From Baylisascaris procyonis (lineage: Eukaryota > Nematoda > Chromadorea > Rhabditida > Ascarididae), in the NCBI GenBank assembly GCA_037389465.1, contig JAZARR010000197.1, positions 3,458,501 through 3,522,500 on the forward strand: DNA of 64,000 nucleotides, written 5' to 3'. Positions 11,655 to 25,829 of the stretch are shown piece after piece. Made by a program: the position numbers and the translations under genes. Under the pieces are notes generated by a model. It worked only from the letters and a program-made list of their open reading frames with translations. It did no database searches and was not told the origin of the DNA. Within the stretch, counting starts at the first letter, position 1. Every line of letters starts with the position of its first letter.

Positions 11655-14288
11655 GCATTCACAACCTTGGGGAGAATAACTCTGCCTGTAGACCCGAGTA
11701 TAAAACGCCTTCCTATGCTCCGGTACAGATAACTTCTCGGCCACCATTGGCTCCGCTCACGTACTACGCCTTCGGCTGTGGCCTTCCAAAAAAAATTTCT
11801 TCAAAACAACTGCATCGCTTACTAAAGCTAAACTGCACAAATAACTTTCAAGTTATAAACCTCAGAAAACTTCTATTCTCCGGTACGGGAACAAAAATTC
11901 GGTTCAACTTTATATCTCAGAAAACACTGACCAAATCAAAATTCTATTATAAAAACGGTTGTCAAACAAAACAAATAGCACAGAGAAACGTTCTACACCA
12001 AGCGCTTAGGTTGCAACTTTCTTTGGTGGTCACTTAATAAGATCCAGCTGAATTAGTGATGTTTCTAACTTATGTCAGCTGATAACTTATGCAGTGAAAT
12101 ATCCACGTCAACTTCGATGCCAATAAAGTCTAGTATTGATGAGGTTGTGCACACTTTCATGGCAACCCTCAACATCTCTTATCTCCAAGAATACCTCTAA
12201 TCTCAGAACACCCACGATGTGTCTTCTCATTTCGAAGCAAATTTCGACGCAAACTCTTGACCTACTATTTTCAAACAACTCATCACTGCAGCAGGTCAAC
12301 AGCTCTTTTCAAATATGCCATTGTTAGACAACCACATTATTTATAACATGACAACAATAGAACACCTTTAAAAAATACGGCAATACCTCTGAAAAGCATC
12401 TACCTGCTATTAACAGCAAAAATATATAACATACTCTGTTGCAATTCACTGTCAAAAATACTCCACCATTAAGTAGTTTATTATCATCAAATCAGAACCG
12501 GAAAACGCCAAAATCAAGCTTATTTATTATTATGCTCCGCCTCGAGAAATATTCGAACATCACGAATTGCCCGCAGATGTACGAAATCTGATCGGTTATT
12601 CGATAGCATCGGATCTTAGAAACCGAACTTGGGTACATGAGTGCATGCGATGGACAAAAGGTTTGCCGAGAAGCAGAAATGGATTTTTGTGAAGGGCAAC
12701 CGTTATAATGCTATTAACAGCGACGAGAAATGTGGGTACTAATGAGGCTGCATTCAAGAAATATGCTTTCTCCTCTGACGATGATCTGATGCCACATCGG
12801 ATCAATCAATGCAAATCAGATGAAAGCCTAACAACATCGAACTAAGTAACGATAATATAGAGGATAACGAAATCTGAAGCTCGTTCACATGAAATAAACT
12901 TAGCCCTAATAAACCAGTTGAGTTTTTAACTTCCCTACTGCCCAAAACTTCCTCCACGTCCCTAAGTTTTTTGGCTAATTCCAAATCCCTCATTACTCGG
13001 TTATGACTGCTCCGCTGGGTGCAGAACCCCTTCTTCACCATTTAATAGAAGAATGGAGCTTGTTGGCCTAATAAAGAACCAGACATACAACGTTTCCATC
13101 AATTCAACTCATCCCATACGATCTAAAAATTAAGTGCACCTCCAACTCCCACCAGCCAACAACCCCATCCCCAAGTTCGGATCGTAAGACGTTTAGCGAA
13201 ATCTCCTCCACCCTCCCCCTTCCCTCGTTTTCTTTCTATCTATAGAAACCAAACAGAAATTATTCATCATCGCCACACCTTAGCTAACAATAAGAAACCT
13301 TATCCATTCATAAAACTTCCCAAGGAACCTGAACAGTCCCATAACACTCAACTCGCAATTTTCAAGGCACATTCTATAACACGATTTAAAAAGCTTGACC
13401 TTGCTGCAACACACCACGTTCTGCTAAGCACTCATGAATACGAAATCACGCATTGCTTACCGTGCAAATCACCTAAAAACCGGTGTACCCAAGGGATATA
13501 GATTGACGTTCCATGATCCCCTCCTTTAGACCCATCCCCTTCACATCTCTAAGACTTCAAACCACGAGGACTCTAAAGTGTTGATAGAGTCCCCAAGGTT
13601 TCGTTACAAAGAATACCTTGGTTGGCAGAATTGTTTGTTCTTGATCAGAGTTCTGATCCCCTCTCCGCCATCCCTCTGCACCCTCTTCGCAGCATCAAAA
13701 AAGATTATTAAATGTTACTTCAAAACTTCGCTATGCAATATTTGTATGTAAATTATTATAACAGTTAAGTGACATGTGATCATGTGAGGCATATTACAGT
13801 ATTGAATACGATGAGGCAAATGTGAGGAATTTCTGACCAACGAATGAAATAAATGGGAAAGCTGTTATTAAAAAAGGTTTATTTCAACATAAAATCATAG
13901 AGAACGAAAGAAGAGAAAAGAAAAATAGAACGATGACATATAATCGTTACGAACAACAATATGGAGTGAAAACATCTAAAGAAGCAAAGATAAAGAACAA
14001 AACTGAACACATTCGATGAAATAGCGCTTCTCGCAAACACTATTCCCTTCAAGACCTTCAATAAGTAATATCACGCGGGATAAGAGAAAACGAGGCAAAA
14101 TTCCAACTGACCTAATCAAGGCGGGAATCCGTCATGCATACTCCTAGCACTCCCACATCCTACCACGTTTAAATGTGCCAAACGACCGCTTTGAAGATGA
14201 CCATAAGCGAATCACCTTCCACCAAACTCGCTTAAAATTGTAAACCAAACAACTGTACCATCAGAAACCCGAGCCTCAATTATCAACG

Positions 14289-17200
14289 TCAAGTCGCAGA
14301 ACATAGGGCTGAGGTAGAGAGGGAAAACGCGACATAGCCCGTGTTAAGAAATACATCAATGAGATGTGAGTGACCGCCGACCGTCGTCATCTGCTTTCCG
14401 TGAGCGATATTCTGCTCGATGGAGTAGATCGCACTCGCCGATGTCTTTACCGACGTTATGTGCTCACCCGCGTATGAGTACTGAAATGTGGTGACATTCA
14501 AGAAACTAGTAATACGAGGGACAAATAACATCCCAAATAATGTCGCTGATCCTGTCCACTATGTGCACTAAGTCCTGAATTGCCGGGAGAATGTGAACGG
14601 AGAAAATAGAGAAAATGGGTACTAGCTAAAAGGAATCCGATATTAAACACATCACCTATCACTCTAACAACAAGTGTACTTGGTTTAATGTACAGCGTCG
14701 TTCTACCACCATCATCCGGAACGACCCTAATAAACATATTCGGCATAGGCAACCAAAAACGATAGCCGATCGCCACCATTTTCGAGCATGACACGTGTCG
14801 TTTCCACTTTCGTAAGAATAGCTTGAAAAACCTGCCTACAGTTCGCTCTTAACAACACTTCATGAAAAATTTGGAGGGATACTTGAAGCTTGACCATCGA
14901 AGAATTCACTCATCCCCTTACACTGATCATTTTGCATCCACTCCCGATGCCCACAAATACTGCCTTAACAAAATATTTTCCACCAAAAATTGTCTCCTAT
15001 GGCCTCCTAAGAGAAGCATACCTGGAATAGAAGGGATGATGTGCCACCACAAAGGATCTTTTCACCATTCATTTTGGCTACCAAATGTCGTACGTTGGGA
15101 GCCCTTTCGCAGTCAATTCGTCTCACCAATGATCCTGATTCAAGAAGCCATAGTCACAGATCAATATCGCCGCCACACACCTGCAAGCCCAATTTTCTTA
15201 TCCTTCTTCAAAAGTTACAATAACATGCCGAAATACCCCCCCCCCCTTCCGCCAAGGCGACATGCAAAGAACTGCGCTTCCATTTTACTGTATGCGCAGT
15301 CTCTGTCTCCAATTCACATCATGTTTGCTACTGCATTTTAGACCAGCAAAAATCTCGCTGCACGCCTATGAAGCAATAAATCTTGATTTCCAGCTTCGCT
15401 TATTAAATCCCACATCGCGCACTAAAGATTTCTTGAAAAAACTGGCGTACTTGCCACCGAATATTGAAATCCCATATCCACTTAGACACTTTGTAGACAC
15501 TACAATCTGAACACTGTAGCATGCGAGCAACTTCTACAATAAGTCAACTCTGTATACTCACGCCCCTACCTCTGCCACATGCAATCACCTTGTACATCTT
15601 CTTTTTCCTCCCTGACCGTACCACACTTCAGAGATTAGTCGAAAATATCGGAAAAAGTGCCAAAGCACGCAATTCTTTTCGAACAAAATTCGTACAAAAT
15701 TGCCAAGCGAACTTGACGCATCAGAACGAAATTATAGCAACTTATGGATCGCTCTCAAATTTGCAAATCATGCTCTTGTCATTTTATGTAACAAGGCACG
15801 TTTTCTTATGCGTTCATTTTAATATAACACTTGAAAAACCGTTTCATCAAAATTCACTCTCAAATATGAATTCGCATGCGAGTTTTGAATATTTGACTTT
15901 CATGTATCCGTAGATAATTAAATTACTAAATTGTTGCAATGCCACACAGAAAGAAGGTGTGCACTACATCAGCTCATCTTGCGTCCCTCTTTTCTATTCT
16001 GGAATTCACAGAAACCCTTAACTGCTCCGTTTATTAGAATAAAATCACCTTCACAATATATCGTAGGGAAATTCCGTCATGGTCGATTAAAAAAGTCATC
16101 TTTAGAGATGAGCTAATTATATTTGATCTTTAGAGATGGGCTAATTGTTTGATCTTTAGAGATGAGCTAACCATTAGTGATCCATGTAAATCCAAGGCAC
16201 ACACACCAACACCGCATCCACTTCTTCTCAATTCGGGTTGGTCGCAGACACGTATAATCCTCGCCACATGATCGTTCCTCGTGTCCCACACTCGAACCGT
16301 ACCATCGTCGGAAGCGCTCAAAAACTCGTTCTCTGAACGGGCAACCAACTCGTTGATACTTCCTTTATGCCCGTCGAACTTCGAAATAACCTAGAATTGT
16401 TGTATGGGCAGATATGCGCCATTCTCTTTTCACACCTCTATGCACAAAAATCGATAAAATACAAAGTTGAACGCAACAACGAGCACATTCTGGCCGTTCA
16501 TTTCAAAAATCTAATTAACACATGCTCCCCACCTCTTCCCACACGGGCTCCCCTAGCTCGAAAAGGCCCCTGCTAAGGAATAAGCGCACGAAGGCAGCGT
16601 TGTCCGAGCCGCCAAATACCGCGGTAAGGAAAGAGCACAAAGGCCATTCTGAACCCTTTCCATCATCTCATCTCCTTCTCAATACAAATTGTTATTAAAA
16701 GTCACAAGTTTTATAGACCCCTCTTCTCAAAGGGTGTCTCAACTCTGGAAACTTGCAGACTTCGTAAACACTGGAGATATGAACAGCGAAGAAGGTACAT
16801 GGATCCTCAATTCAAAATAAAAAATGCAATCAACGAAATGAAACGAGAATCACTACCTTATTTGGTCTTTCTGCATCGACGAGGCGTACAGCGTAATTGA
16901 AAGCGCCTCCATAGACGAACTGCGTTTTACTGAGTGCTTCGATGGTGCCCGCTTCATTCGGATTTGTCCTAACCGGCTGCACTCCGAAAGCGTTAACACA
17001 GAAGATAGGTTTAGGTCGCGTAAGCAATGAAGATGCAGATGTAAGCTGTGAGGATGAGTAAGCAAACAAAGTACCTTGGGCATCACCACACAGCAACATC
17101 CCATCTAGGTGGCACAACGCCCAGACTGGATCGCTCAATTCCACCACAGCACATGGTGCACGCAACTGCCCACTCGACGCACTTCGACGTGACAACACTT

Positions 17201-17364
17201 CGCGCACTGAGAAAACACATAAACGACATCGTGAATCACTTGCCACCAACCACTCACCTGCAACTTATTACCAGTCTCCTACCGTTTCTTTAGCAACAGC
17301 AATAATCCTGCGAAAAACTCAATCCTAATAGGATTTCTTGATTCGAATAGACCAGACTAAACAT
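14289..17364 (-). pseudogene. THOC6: THOC6-like WD40 gene, R2 copy, two nonsense codons
   Basis: Exons are 17283..17364, 16857..17257, 16172..16390, 15022..15180 and 14289..14480. This copy carries both lesions seen in the array: TAA at 17290..17292 in exon 1 (codon 25) and TGA at 15154..15156 in exon 4 (codon 243). The reading frames of exons 2, 3 and 5 are intact. The C-terminal exon differs from those of R1 and R3 at several residues (for example HSHLIDVFLNTGY against HAHLIDVFLSTGY), so it is a different subtype and not an identical copy. It is the least likely of the five full copies to make a complete protein. Confidence 0.7.
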
Positions 17365-17463
17365 TTTGAAAGGACTCTAACAGAGGTTTTATTATGCGTT
17401 ATACAGCATTCAGCACCTTTTCGTGAAATCAGCCGATCGAGATTTGCACTGCAGTGAACTAAA

Positions 17464-17874
17464 ATGTCTGTTTTTGATTTGTTTCATGTCAGGAATCGCA
17501 AAATATCTAGTCTGAGTCTGGACACAACCTCACAGGAACAAAACACAACGCCTAAATTATTCGTTCCACCACCAAGACAAAGGCTTTTGCGTTGCGCACC
17601 CCCCTTTTCTCCTCCCATCCCAATCCTGCCCTATCTTGCTAATGCTATTCTACCTGAATACCTCATTAGCGACGATGAAAATTACAACTTTAAAGCATCA
17701 ATTTCCTGTCACCACCTTCATTCAACAATACTTGCTAAGCAGTTAGACCGTCCTTCCCACAGTTCCGAATGCCGCTCGAAAGGCGCACAACATAAACGGT
17801 TAGAAAATTTCGAAATAAGAAGGCGCAAAATATTTCTACAACAGAACAAAAAATTATTAAAAATAGCCGTTTAG
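17464..17874 (+). CDS. Hypothetical protein, 136 aa, divergent ORF (R2)
   Basis: This is the longer variant of the unrecognised divergent ORF. Two codons are inserted before the proline-rich stretch (RLLRCAPPFSPP against RLLRTPFSPP), together with scattered replacements such as R for P at residue 12 and R for I near the end. The frame is open throughout. It faces the THOC6-like copy whose first exon has a TAA, so if the pair shares a promoter this ORF could still be expressed from it. Confidence 0.42.
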   Translation: MSVFDLFHVRNRKISSLSLDTTSQEQNTTPKLFVPPPRQRLLRCAPPFSPPIPILPYLANAILPEYLISDDENYNFKASISCHHLHSTILAKQLDRPSHSSECRSKGAQHKRLENFEIRRRKIFLQQNKKLLKIAV

Positions 17875-19435
17875 TGTCAAACGGCATTAGTTTGCAAAAA
17901 AAAAACCGCTGCGTACGTCGTCAATAAAAAACGTAAATGAGAAACAGCCGAACAGTGCACTTTGTTAAACATGTCTTATTTAACAGTGAATTAAACAAGA
18001 ATTGGAAATAAGTGGCATAGAAGCTAGCATAATAAGCGTCCCTCCAAGTTGCTTAACTGATCAGTCCTTCACATTCCCACTGATCCGACCCCCTGCAGTC
18101 GTTCCACACTACACTCTACATATCTCCACAGTTCAGACGGCATAATCCTTCTACATATTGCTACAAAACTTATGCAACTCTTTACCTTATGATGCCCATA
18201 AACCTTTTCAAAACCGGTTTTAAAATTTTCTGCCGAAGAATTAATATCCATAAAGCGCCAATGAATCAGCAAGAAAAGTGGGAAAGCGCATTACAACAAC
18301 CTGCAAGATATGCGCTTTTGCACCCGGCTTATCCGATCAACGCGTTTAACAGTTCGCAGACAAAAACAAAAAATGCACAATAATGGCTTGATCGGATTTC
18401 CGCTAGCAGGTATCTTTCATAAAAGACTATCATATCATCACTGCGAAATAAAACAAAACTTCGAGCAATACTAGTATACGCACACTCCATTTCATTGACG
18501 CAGAGAGCATAAAATCGATAGCGTCTGTCTGTATGCGTTTCTGCATGTATGTGTGTGTGTCTGTTTGACTGCTTCAATTTGGAAGCTGCTAAAGCTAAAG
18601 TTGTGAAATTGAGTGGGTATAATGGGTATGCAGTATTGACTTATCATAACTATAGGACGGTCTCCCATTATATAATTCATTTAGTTAAGTTCGTATTACC
18701 AGGGTTTACAGTATTGCCGCGTCATTTCTGTAATGTACACGTTTCTAACTTCAACGATTCGCGAGTTAAAAACGTCGGGGAAGCACACAGACAGACACTC
18801 ATATATGCGCGCAGACATGACGTCGTCATAGTGCAAGTTTGCAAAGAGGATATGCAACGTCTAGAAATATCGTAAGATAAAATAATGCAAAATGTCGATT
18901 CACATGAAGACAACCGTTTCACTTCGAGGTTTTATGATTCATACTGTTCCAATAGAAGGGCAAAGAAAATGTTCGAAGGAGAGTTCATTTCTAAAGGAAA
19001 TGAAGAATTCTCTGAGAAGACGGGGAAAGGCGAAGGGAAAATGCGCCCTCTTTGAGGGGGTTCTCACTATTCGCCAACTCCACTACAACTACAACCCCCG
19101 AGTGCACATCCCGTCGAACTATTCTGTCTCTGGTCTATACTGAAACGACGATAAAATAGAGTTCAGTACAGAAATTTAGGAAGTGAGCACGAAGGACTTT
19201 CCACTTGCAAAGAATGTATAAGACAACCTTCCCCTCCCATTATATATCCTTGTCTAACACCACTGGTTTTCATAATTCCCCTGTTTTTCTTTATCTTATA
19301 ATATCAACAACAGTTGGTAAGATAGTGTTTCGTTCACCGTTCTCGTTTTCATGGCGTTTCATCAGCGTTCCGCTTTGCAGCACTACCATTTGCACCGAAT
19401 TTAATGCAATCCACTTCAGGCTCAAAACAATCAAC

Positions 19436-19616
19436 AATAACTGCTGAACATCATGAAAAAGAAAGAAAGAACAACTGCTGAACATCCTGAAGAAGAAAGA
19501 AAAAACAACTGCTGAACATCATGAAAAAGAAAGAAAGAATAACTGCTGAACATCCTAAAAAAGAAAGAAAAAACAACTGCTGAACATCCTGAAGAAGAAA
19601 GAAAGAAAAGAAATAA
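19436..19616 (+). repeat. 34-bp minisatellite (R2)
   Basis: The same five-unit minisatellite, in unit R2. Confidence 0.92.
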
Positions 19617-22251
19617 GCATTCACAACCTTGGGGAGAATAACTCTGCCTGTAGACCCGAGTATAAAACGCCTTCCTATGCTCCGGTACAGATAACTTCTC
19701 GGCCACCATTGGCTCCGCTCACGTACTACGCCTTCGGCTGTGGCCTTCCAAAAAAAAATTTCTTCAAAACAACTGCATCGCTTACTAAAGCTAAACTGCA
19801 CAAATAACTTTCAAGTTATAAACCTCAGAAAACTTCTATTCTCCGGTACGGGAACAAAAATTCGGTTCAACTTTATATCTCAGAAAACACTGACCAAATC
19901 AAAATTCTATTATAAAAACGGTTGTCAAACAAAACAAATAGCACAGAGAAACGTTCTACACCAAGCGCTTAGGTTGCAACTTTCTTTGGTGGTCACTTAA
20001 TAAGATCCAGCTGAATTACTGATGTTTCTAACTTATGTCAGCTGATAACTTATGCAGTGAAATATCCACGTCAACTTCGATGCCAATAAAGTCTACTATT
20101 GATGAGGTTGTGCACACTTTCATGGCAACCCTCAACATCTCTTATCTCCAAGAATACCTCTAATCTCAGAACACCCACGATGTGTCTTCTCATTTCGAAG
20201 CAAATTTCGACGCAAACTCTTGACCTACTATTTTCAAACAACTCATCACTGCAGCAGGTCAACAGCTCTTTTCAAATATGCCATTGTTAGACAACCACAT
20301 TATTTATAACATGACAACAATAGAACACCTTTAAAAAATACGGCAATACCTCTGAAAAGCATCTACCTGCTATTAACAGCAAAAATATATAACATACTCT
20401 GTTGCAATTCACTGTCAAAAATACTCCACCATTAAGTAGTTTATTATCATCAAATCAGAACCGGAAAACGCCAAAATCAAGCTTATTTATTATTATGCTC
20501 CGCCTCGAGAAATATTCGAACATCACGAATTGCCCGCAGATGTACGAAATCTGATCGGTTATTCGATAGCATCGGATCTTAGAAACCGAATTTGGGTACA
20601 TGAGTGCATGCGATGGACAAAAGGTTTGCCGAGAAGCAGAAATGGATTTTTGTGAAGGGCAACCGTTATAATGCTATTAACAGCGACGAGAAATGTGGGT
20701 ACTAATGAGGCTGCATTCAAGAAATATGCTTTCTCCTCTGACGATGATCTGATGCCACATCGGATCAATCAATGCAAATCAGATGAAAGCCTAACAACAT
20801 CGAACTAAGTAACGATAATATAGAGGATAACGAAATCTGAAGCTCGTTCACATGAAATAAACTTAGCCCTAATAAACCAGTTGAGTTTCTAACTTCCCTA
20901 CTGCCCAAAACTTCCTCCACGTCCCTAAGTTTTTTGGCTAATTCCAAATCCCTCATTACTCGGTTATGACTGCTCCGCTGGGTGCAGAACCCCTTCTTCA
21001 CCATTTAATAGAAGAATGGAGCTTGTTGGCCTAATAAAGAACCAGACATACAACGTTTCCATCAATTCAACTCATCCCATACGATCTAAAAATTAAGTGC
21101 ACCTCCAACTCCCACCAGCCAACAACCCCATCCCCAAGTTCGGATCGTAAGACGTTTAGCGAAATCTCCTCCACCCTCCCCCTTCCCTCGTTTTCTTTCT
21201 ATCTATAGAAACCAAACAGAAATTATTCATCATCGCCACACCTTAGCTAACAATAAGAAACCTTATCCATCATAAAACTTCCCGAGAAACCTGAACAGTC
21301 CCATAACACTCAACTCGCAATTTCAAGGCACATTCTATAACACGATTTAAAAAGCTTGACCTTGCTGCAACACACCACGTTCTGCTAAGCACTCACGAAT
21401 ACGAAATCACGCATTGTTCACCGGGCAAATCACCTAAAAACCGGTGTACCCAAGGGATATAGATTGACGTTTCATGATCCCCTCCTTTAGACCCATCCCC
21501 TTCACATCTCTAAGACTTCAAACCACGAGGACTCTAAAGTGTTGATAGAGTCCCCAACGTTTCGTTACAAAGAGTACCTTAGTTGGCAGAATTGTTTGTT
21601 CTTGATCAGAGTTGTGATCCCCTCTCCGCCATCCCTCTGCACCCTCTTCGCAGCATCAAAAAAGATTATTAAATGTTACTTCAAAACATTGCTATGCAAT
21701 ATTTGTATGTAAATTATTATAACAGTTAAGTGACATGTGATCATGTGAGGCATATTACAGTATTGAATACGATGAGGCAAATGTGAGGAATTTCTGACCA
21801 ACGAATGAAATAAATGGGAAAGCTGTTATTAAAAAAGGTTTATTTCAACATAAAATCATAGAGAACGAAAGAAGAGAAAAGAAAAATAGAACGATGACAT
21901 ATAATCGTTACGAACAACAATATGGAGTGAAAACATCTAAAGAAGCAAAGATAAAGAACAAAACTGAACACATTCGATGAAATAGCGCTTCTCGCAAACA
22001 CTATTCCCTTCAAGACCTTCAATAAGTAATATCACGCGAGATAAGAGAAAATGAGGCAAAACTCCAACAGACCTAATCAAGGTGGGAATCCATCATGCAT
22101 ACTTCCAGCAGTGTCCCACATTCCACCACGTTTAAATGTGCCAAACGACCACTTTGAAGATGACCATAAGAGAATCACCTTCTACCAAACTCACTTAAAA
22201 TTGTAAACCAAACAGCTGTACAATCAGAAACCCGAGCCTCAATTGGCAACG

Positions 22252-25200
22252 TCACATCGCAGAACATAGGGCAGAGATAGAGAGGGAAAACACAACATAG
22301 CCCGTGCTAAGAAATACGTCAATGAGATGAGCGTGACCGCCGACTGTCGTCATCTGCTTTCCATGAGCGATATTCTGCTCGATGGAGTAGATCGCACTCG
22401 CCGATGTCTTTACCGACGTTATGTGCTCACCCGCGTATGAGTACTGAAATGTGGTAACATTCAAGAAACTAATAGTACGAAGGACAAACACCATCCCAAA
22501 ATAACGCCACTTTCCTATCCACTATGTGCACTAAGTCCTGAATTGTCGGGAGAATGTGAACGAAGAAAATAGAGGACATGGGTACTAGCTAAAAGGAATC
22601 CGACGTCAAACACATTACATAACGCCCTAACAACAAATGCACCTGGTTTAATGTGCAGCGTCGTTCTACTAGTATCATACGGAACGACCCTGATAAACAT
22701 GTTCGGCATAGGCAACCAAAAACGGTAGCCGATCGCCACCATTTTCGAGCATGACACGTGTCGTTTCCACTTTCGTAAGAATTGCTTTAAAAATCTGCCT
22801 ACAGTTCGCTCTTAACAACACTTCATGAAAAATTTGGAGGGGCACTTGAAGCTTGACCATCGAGAAATTCACTCATCCCTTTACACTGATCATTTTACAC
22901 CCACTCCCGATGCCCACAAATACTGCCTTAACAAAATATTTTCCACCAAACATTGTCTCCTATGGCCTCCTAAGAGAAGCATACCTGGAATAGAAGGGAT
23001 GATGTGCCACCACAAAGGATCCTTTCACCATTCATTTTGGCTACCAAATGTCGTACGTTGGAAGCCCTTTCGTAGTCAATTCGTCTCACCAGTGATCCTG
23101 ATTCAAGAAGCCATAGTCACAGATCAATATCGCCGCCACACACCTGCAAGCCCAATTTTCTTATCCTTCTTCAAAAGTTACAATAACATGCCGAAATACC
23201 CCCCCCCCCTTCCGCCAAGGCGACATGCAAAGAACTGCGCTTCCATTTTACTGTATGCGCAGTCTCTGTCTCCAATTCACATCATGTTTGCTACTGCATT
23301 TTAGACCAGCAAAAATCTCGCTGCACGCCTATGAAGCAATAAATCTTGATTTCCAGCTTCGCTTATTAAATCCCACATCGCGCACTAAAGATTTCTTGAA
23401 AAAACTGGCGTACTTGCCACCGAATATTGAAATCCCATATCCACTTAGACACTTTGTAGACACTACAATCTGAACACTGTAGCATGCGAGCAACTTCTAC
23501 AATAAGTCAACTCTGTATACTCACGCCCCTACCTCTGCCACATGCAATCACCTTGTACATCTTCTTTTTCCTCCCTGATCGTACCATACTTTAGAGATTA
23601 GTCGAAAAATATCGGAAAAAGTGCCAAAGCACGCAATTCTGTTCGAACAAAATTCGTACAAATTTGCTAAGCGAACTTGACGCATCAGGACAAAATTATA
23701 ACAACTTATAGATCGCTCTCAAATTTGCAAATCATGCTCTTGTCATTTTATGTAACAAGGCGCGTTTTCTTATGCGTTCATTTTAATATAACACTTGAAA
23801 AACCGTTTCATCAAAATTCACTCTCAAATATGAATTCGCATGCGAGTTTTGAATATTTGACTTTCATGTATCCGTAGATAATTAAGTTTACTAAATTGTT
23901 GCAATGCCACACAGAAAGAAGGTGTGCACTATATCAGCTCATCTTGCGTCCCTCTTTTCTATTCTGGAATTCACAGAAACCCTTAACTGCTCCGTTTATT
24001 AGAATAAAATCACCTTCACAATATATCGTAGGGAAATTCCGTCATGGTCGATTAAAAAAGTCATCTTTAGAGATGAGCTAATTATATTTGATCTTTAGAG
24101 ATGGGCTAATTGTTTGATCTTTAGAGATGAGCTAACCATTAGTGATCCATGTAAATCCAAGGCACACACACCAACACCGCATCCACTTCTTCTCAATTCG
24201 GGTTGGTCGCAGACACGTATAATCCTCGCCACATGATCGTTCCTCGTGTCCCACACTCGAACCGTACCATCGTCGGAAGCGCTCAAAAACTCGTTCTCTG
24301 AACGGGCAACCAACTCGTTGATACCTCCTTTATGCCCGTCGAACTTCGAAATAACCTAGAATTGTTGTATGGGCAGATATGCGCCATTCTCTTTTCACAC
24401 CTCTATGCACAAAAATCGATAAAATACAAAGTTGAACGCAACAACGAGCACATTCTGGCCGTTCATTTCAAAAATCTAATTAACACATGCTCCCCACCTC
24501 TTCCTGCACGGGCTTCCCTAGCTCGAAAAGGCCCATGCTCAGGAATAAGCGCACGAAGGCAGCGTTGTCCGAGCTGCAAAATACCGCGGAAGGAAACAGC
24601 ACAAACGCAATTCTGAACCCTTTCCATCATCTTATCTCCCTCTGAATACAGATCATTATTAAAAATCACATTTTATAGACCCTCTTCTCAAAGAGTGACT
24701 CAACTCTGGAAACTTGCAGACTTCGTAAACACTGGAGATATGAACCGCGAAGAAGGTGCACGGATCCTCAATTCGAAATAAAAAATGCAATCAACGAAAT
24801 GCAACGAGAATCACTACCTTATTTGGTCTTTCCGCATCGACAAGGCGTACAGAGTAATCGAAAGCGCCTCCATAGACGAATTGCATTTTACTGAGTGCTT
24901 CGATGGTGCCCACTTCATTCGGATTCGTCCTAACCGGCTGCACTCCGAAAGCGTTAACGCAGAAGATAGGTTTAGGTCGCGTAAGCAATGAAGATGCAGA
25001 TGTAAGCTGTGAGGATGAGTACGCAAACAACGTACCTTGGGCATCACCACACAGCAACACCCCATCCAGGTGGCACAATGCCCAGACTGGATCGCTCAAT
25101 TCCACCACAGCACATGGTGCACGCAACTGCCCACTCGACGCACTTCGACGTGACAACACTTCGCGCACCGAGAAAACACATAAACGACATCGTGAATCAC

Positions 25201-25325
25201 TTGCCACCAACCACTCACCTGCAACTTATTACCAGTCTCTTACCGTTTCTTAAGCAACAGCAATAATCCTGTGAAAAACTCAATCCTAATAGGATTTCTT
25301 CATTCGAATAGAGGAGACTAAACAT
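22252..25325 (-). pseudogene. THOC6: THOC6-like WD40 gene, R3 copy, nonsense in exon 4
   Basis: Exons are 25244..25325, 24818..25218, 24137..24355, 22985..23143 and 22252..22443. The layout and sequence are almost identical to the R1 copy, including the TGA in exon 4 (23117..23119). Exon 1 is open here (TTA where R0 and R2 have TAA), followed by the 25-nt intron at 25219..25243. The predicted product stops after 242 residues. Exon 5 remains open even though it lies after the stop, so the lesion is probably recent or was spread recently by conversion. Confidence 0.7.
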
Positions 25326-25424
25326 TTTCAGAGGACTCTAACAGCGGTTTCACTATGCGTTATACAGCATTCAGCACCTTTTCGTGAAATCAGCCGATCG
25401 AGATTTGCACTGCAGTGAACTAAA

Positions 25425-25829
25425 ATGTCTGTTTTTGATTTATTTCATGTCAGGAATCCCAAAATATCTAGTCTGAGTCTGGAAACAACCTCACAGGAAC
25501 AAAACACGACGCCTAAATTATTCGTTCCACCACCAAGACAAAGGCTTTTGCGTACCCCCTTTTCTCCTCCCATCCCAATCCCGCCCTATCTTGCTAATAC
25601 TATTCTACCTGAATACCTCATTAGCGACGATGAAAATTACAACTTTAAAGCACCAATTTCCTGTCACCACCTTCATTCAACAATACTTGCTAAGCAGTTT
25701 GACCGTCCTTCCCACAGTTCTGAATGCCGCTCGAAAGGCGCACAACATAAACGGTTAGAAAATTTCGAAATAATAAGGCGCAAAATATTTCTACAACAGA
25801 ACAAAAAATTATTAAAAATAGCCGTTTAG
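25425..25829 (+). CDS. Hypothetical protein, 134 aa, divergent ORF (R3)
   Basis: This ORF is identical in predicted protein to the R1 copy. The start is at AAAATG, 99 bp from the ATG of the minus-strand THOC6-like gene ending at 25325. There is no recognisable domain, and the same hairpin overlaps the stop codon. Confidence 0.42.
   Translation: MSVFDLFHVRNPKISSLSLETTSQEQNTTPKLFVPPPRQRLLRTPFSPPIPIPPYLANTILPEYLISDDENYNFKAPISCHHLHSTILAKQFDRPSHSSECRSKGAQHKRLENFEIIRRKIFLQQNKKLLKIAV

Larger units (their letters stand above)
6152..14108. repeat. Tandem array unit R1
   Basis: This full unit of about 7,957 bp runs, left to right, from the THOC6-like gene (minus, 6334..9407) to the divergent ORF (plus, 9507..9911), the minisatellite (11474..11654) and spacer. 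It belongs to the same subtype as R3, with an almost constant offset of 15,918. The two are nearly indistinguishable except in homopolymers (for example a shorter A run near 11790) and where the R3/R4 junction is reached. Confidence 0.95.
14109..22069. repeat. Tandem array unit R2
   Basis: This full unit of about 7,961 bp has the same layout as R1 and is the subtype partner of R0. Its THOC6-like first exon has an in-frame TAA (17290..17292), and its divergent ORF (17464..17874) has an extra 6 bp, in frame, relative to the other subtypes. A short stretch at 15610..15800, left of the first-exon end of the gene, also differs from the same place in R1, R3, R4 and R5. Confidence 0.95.
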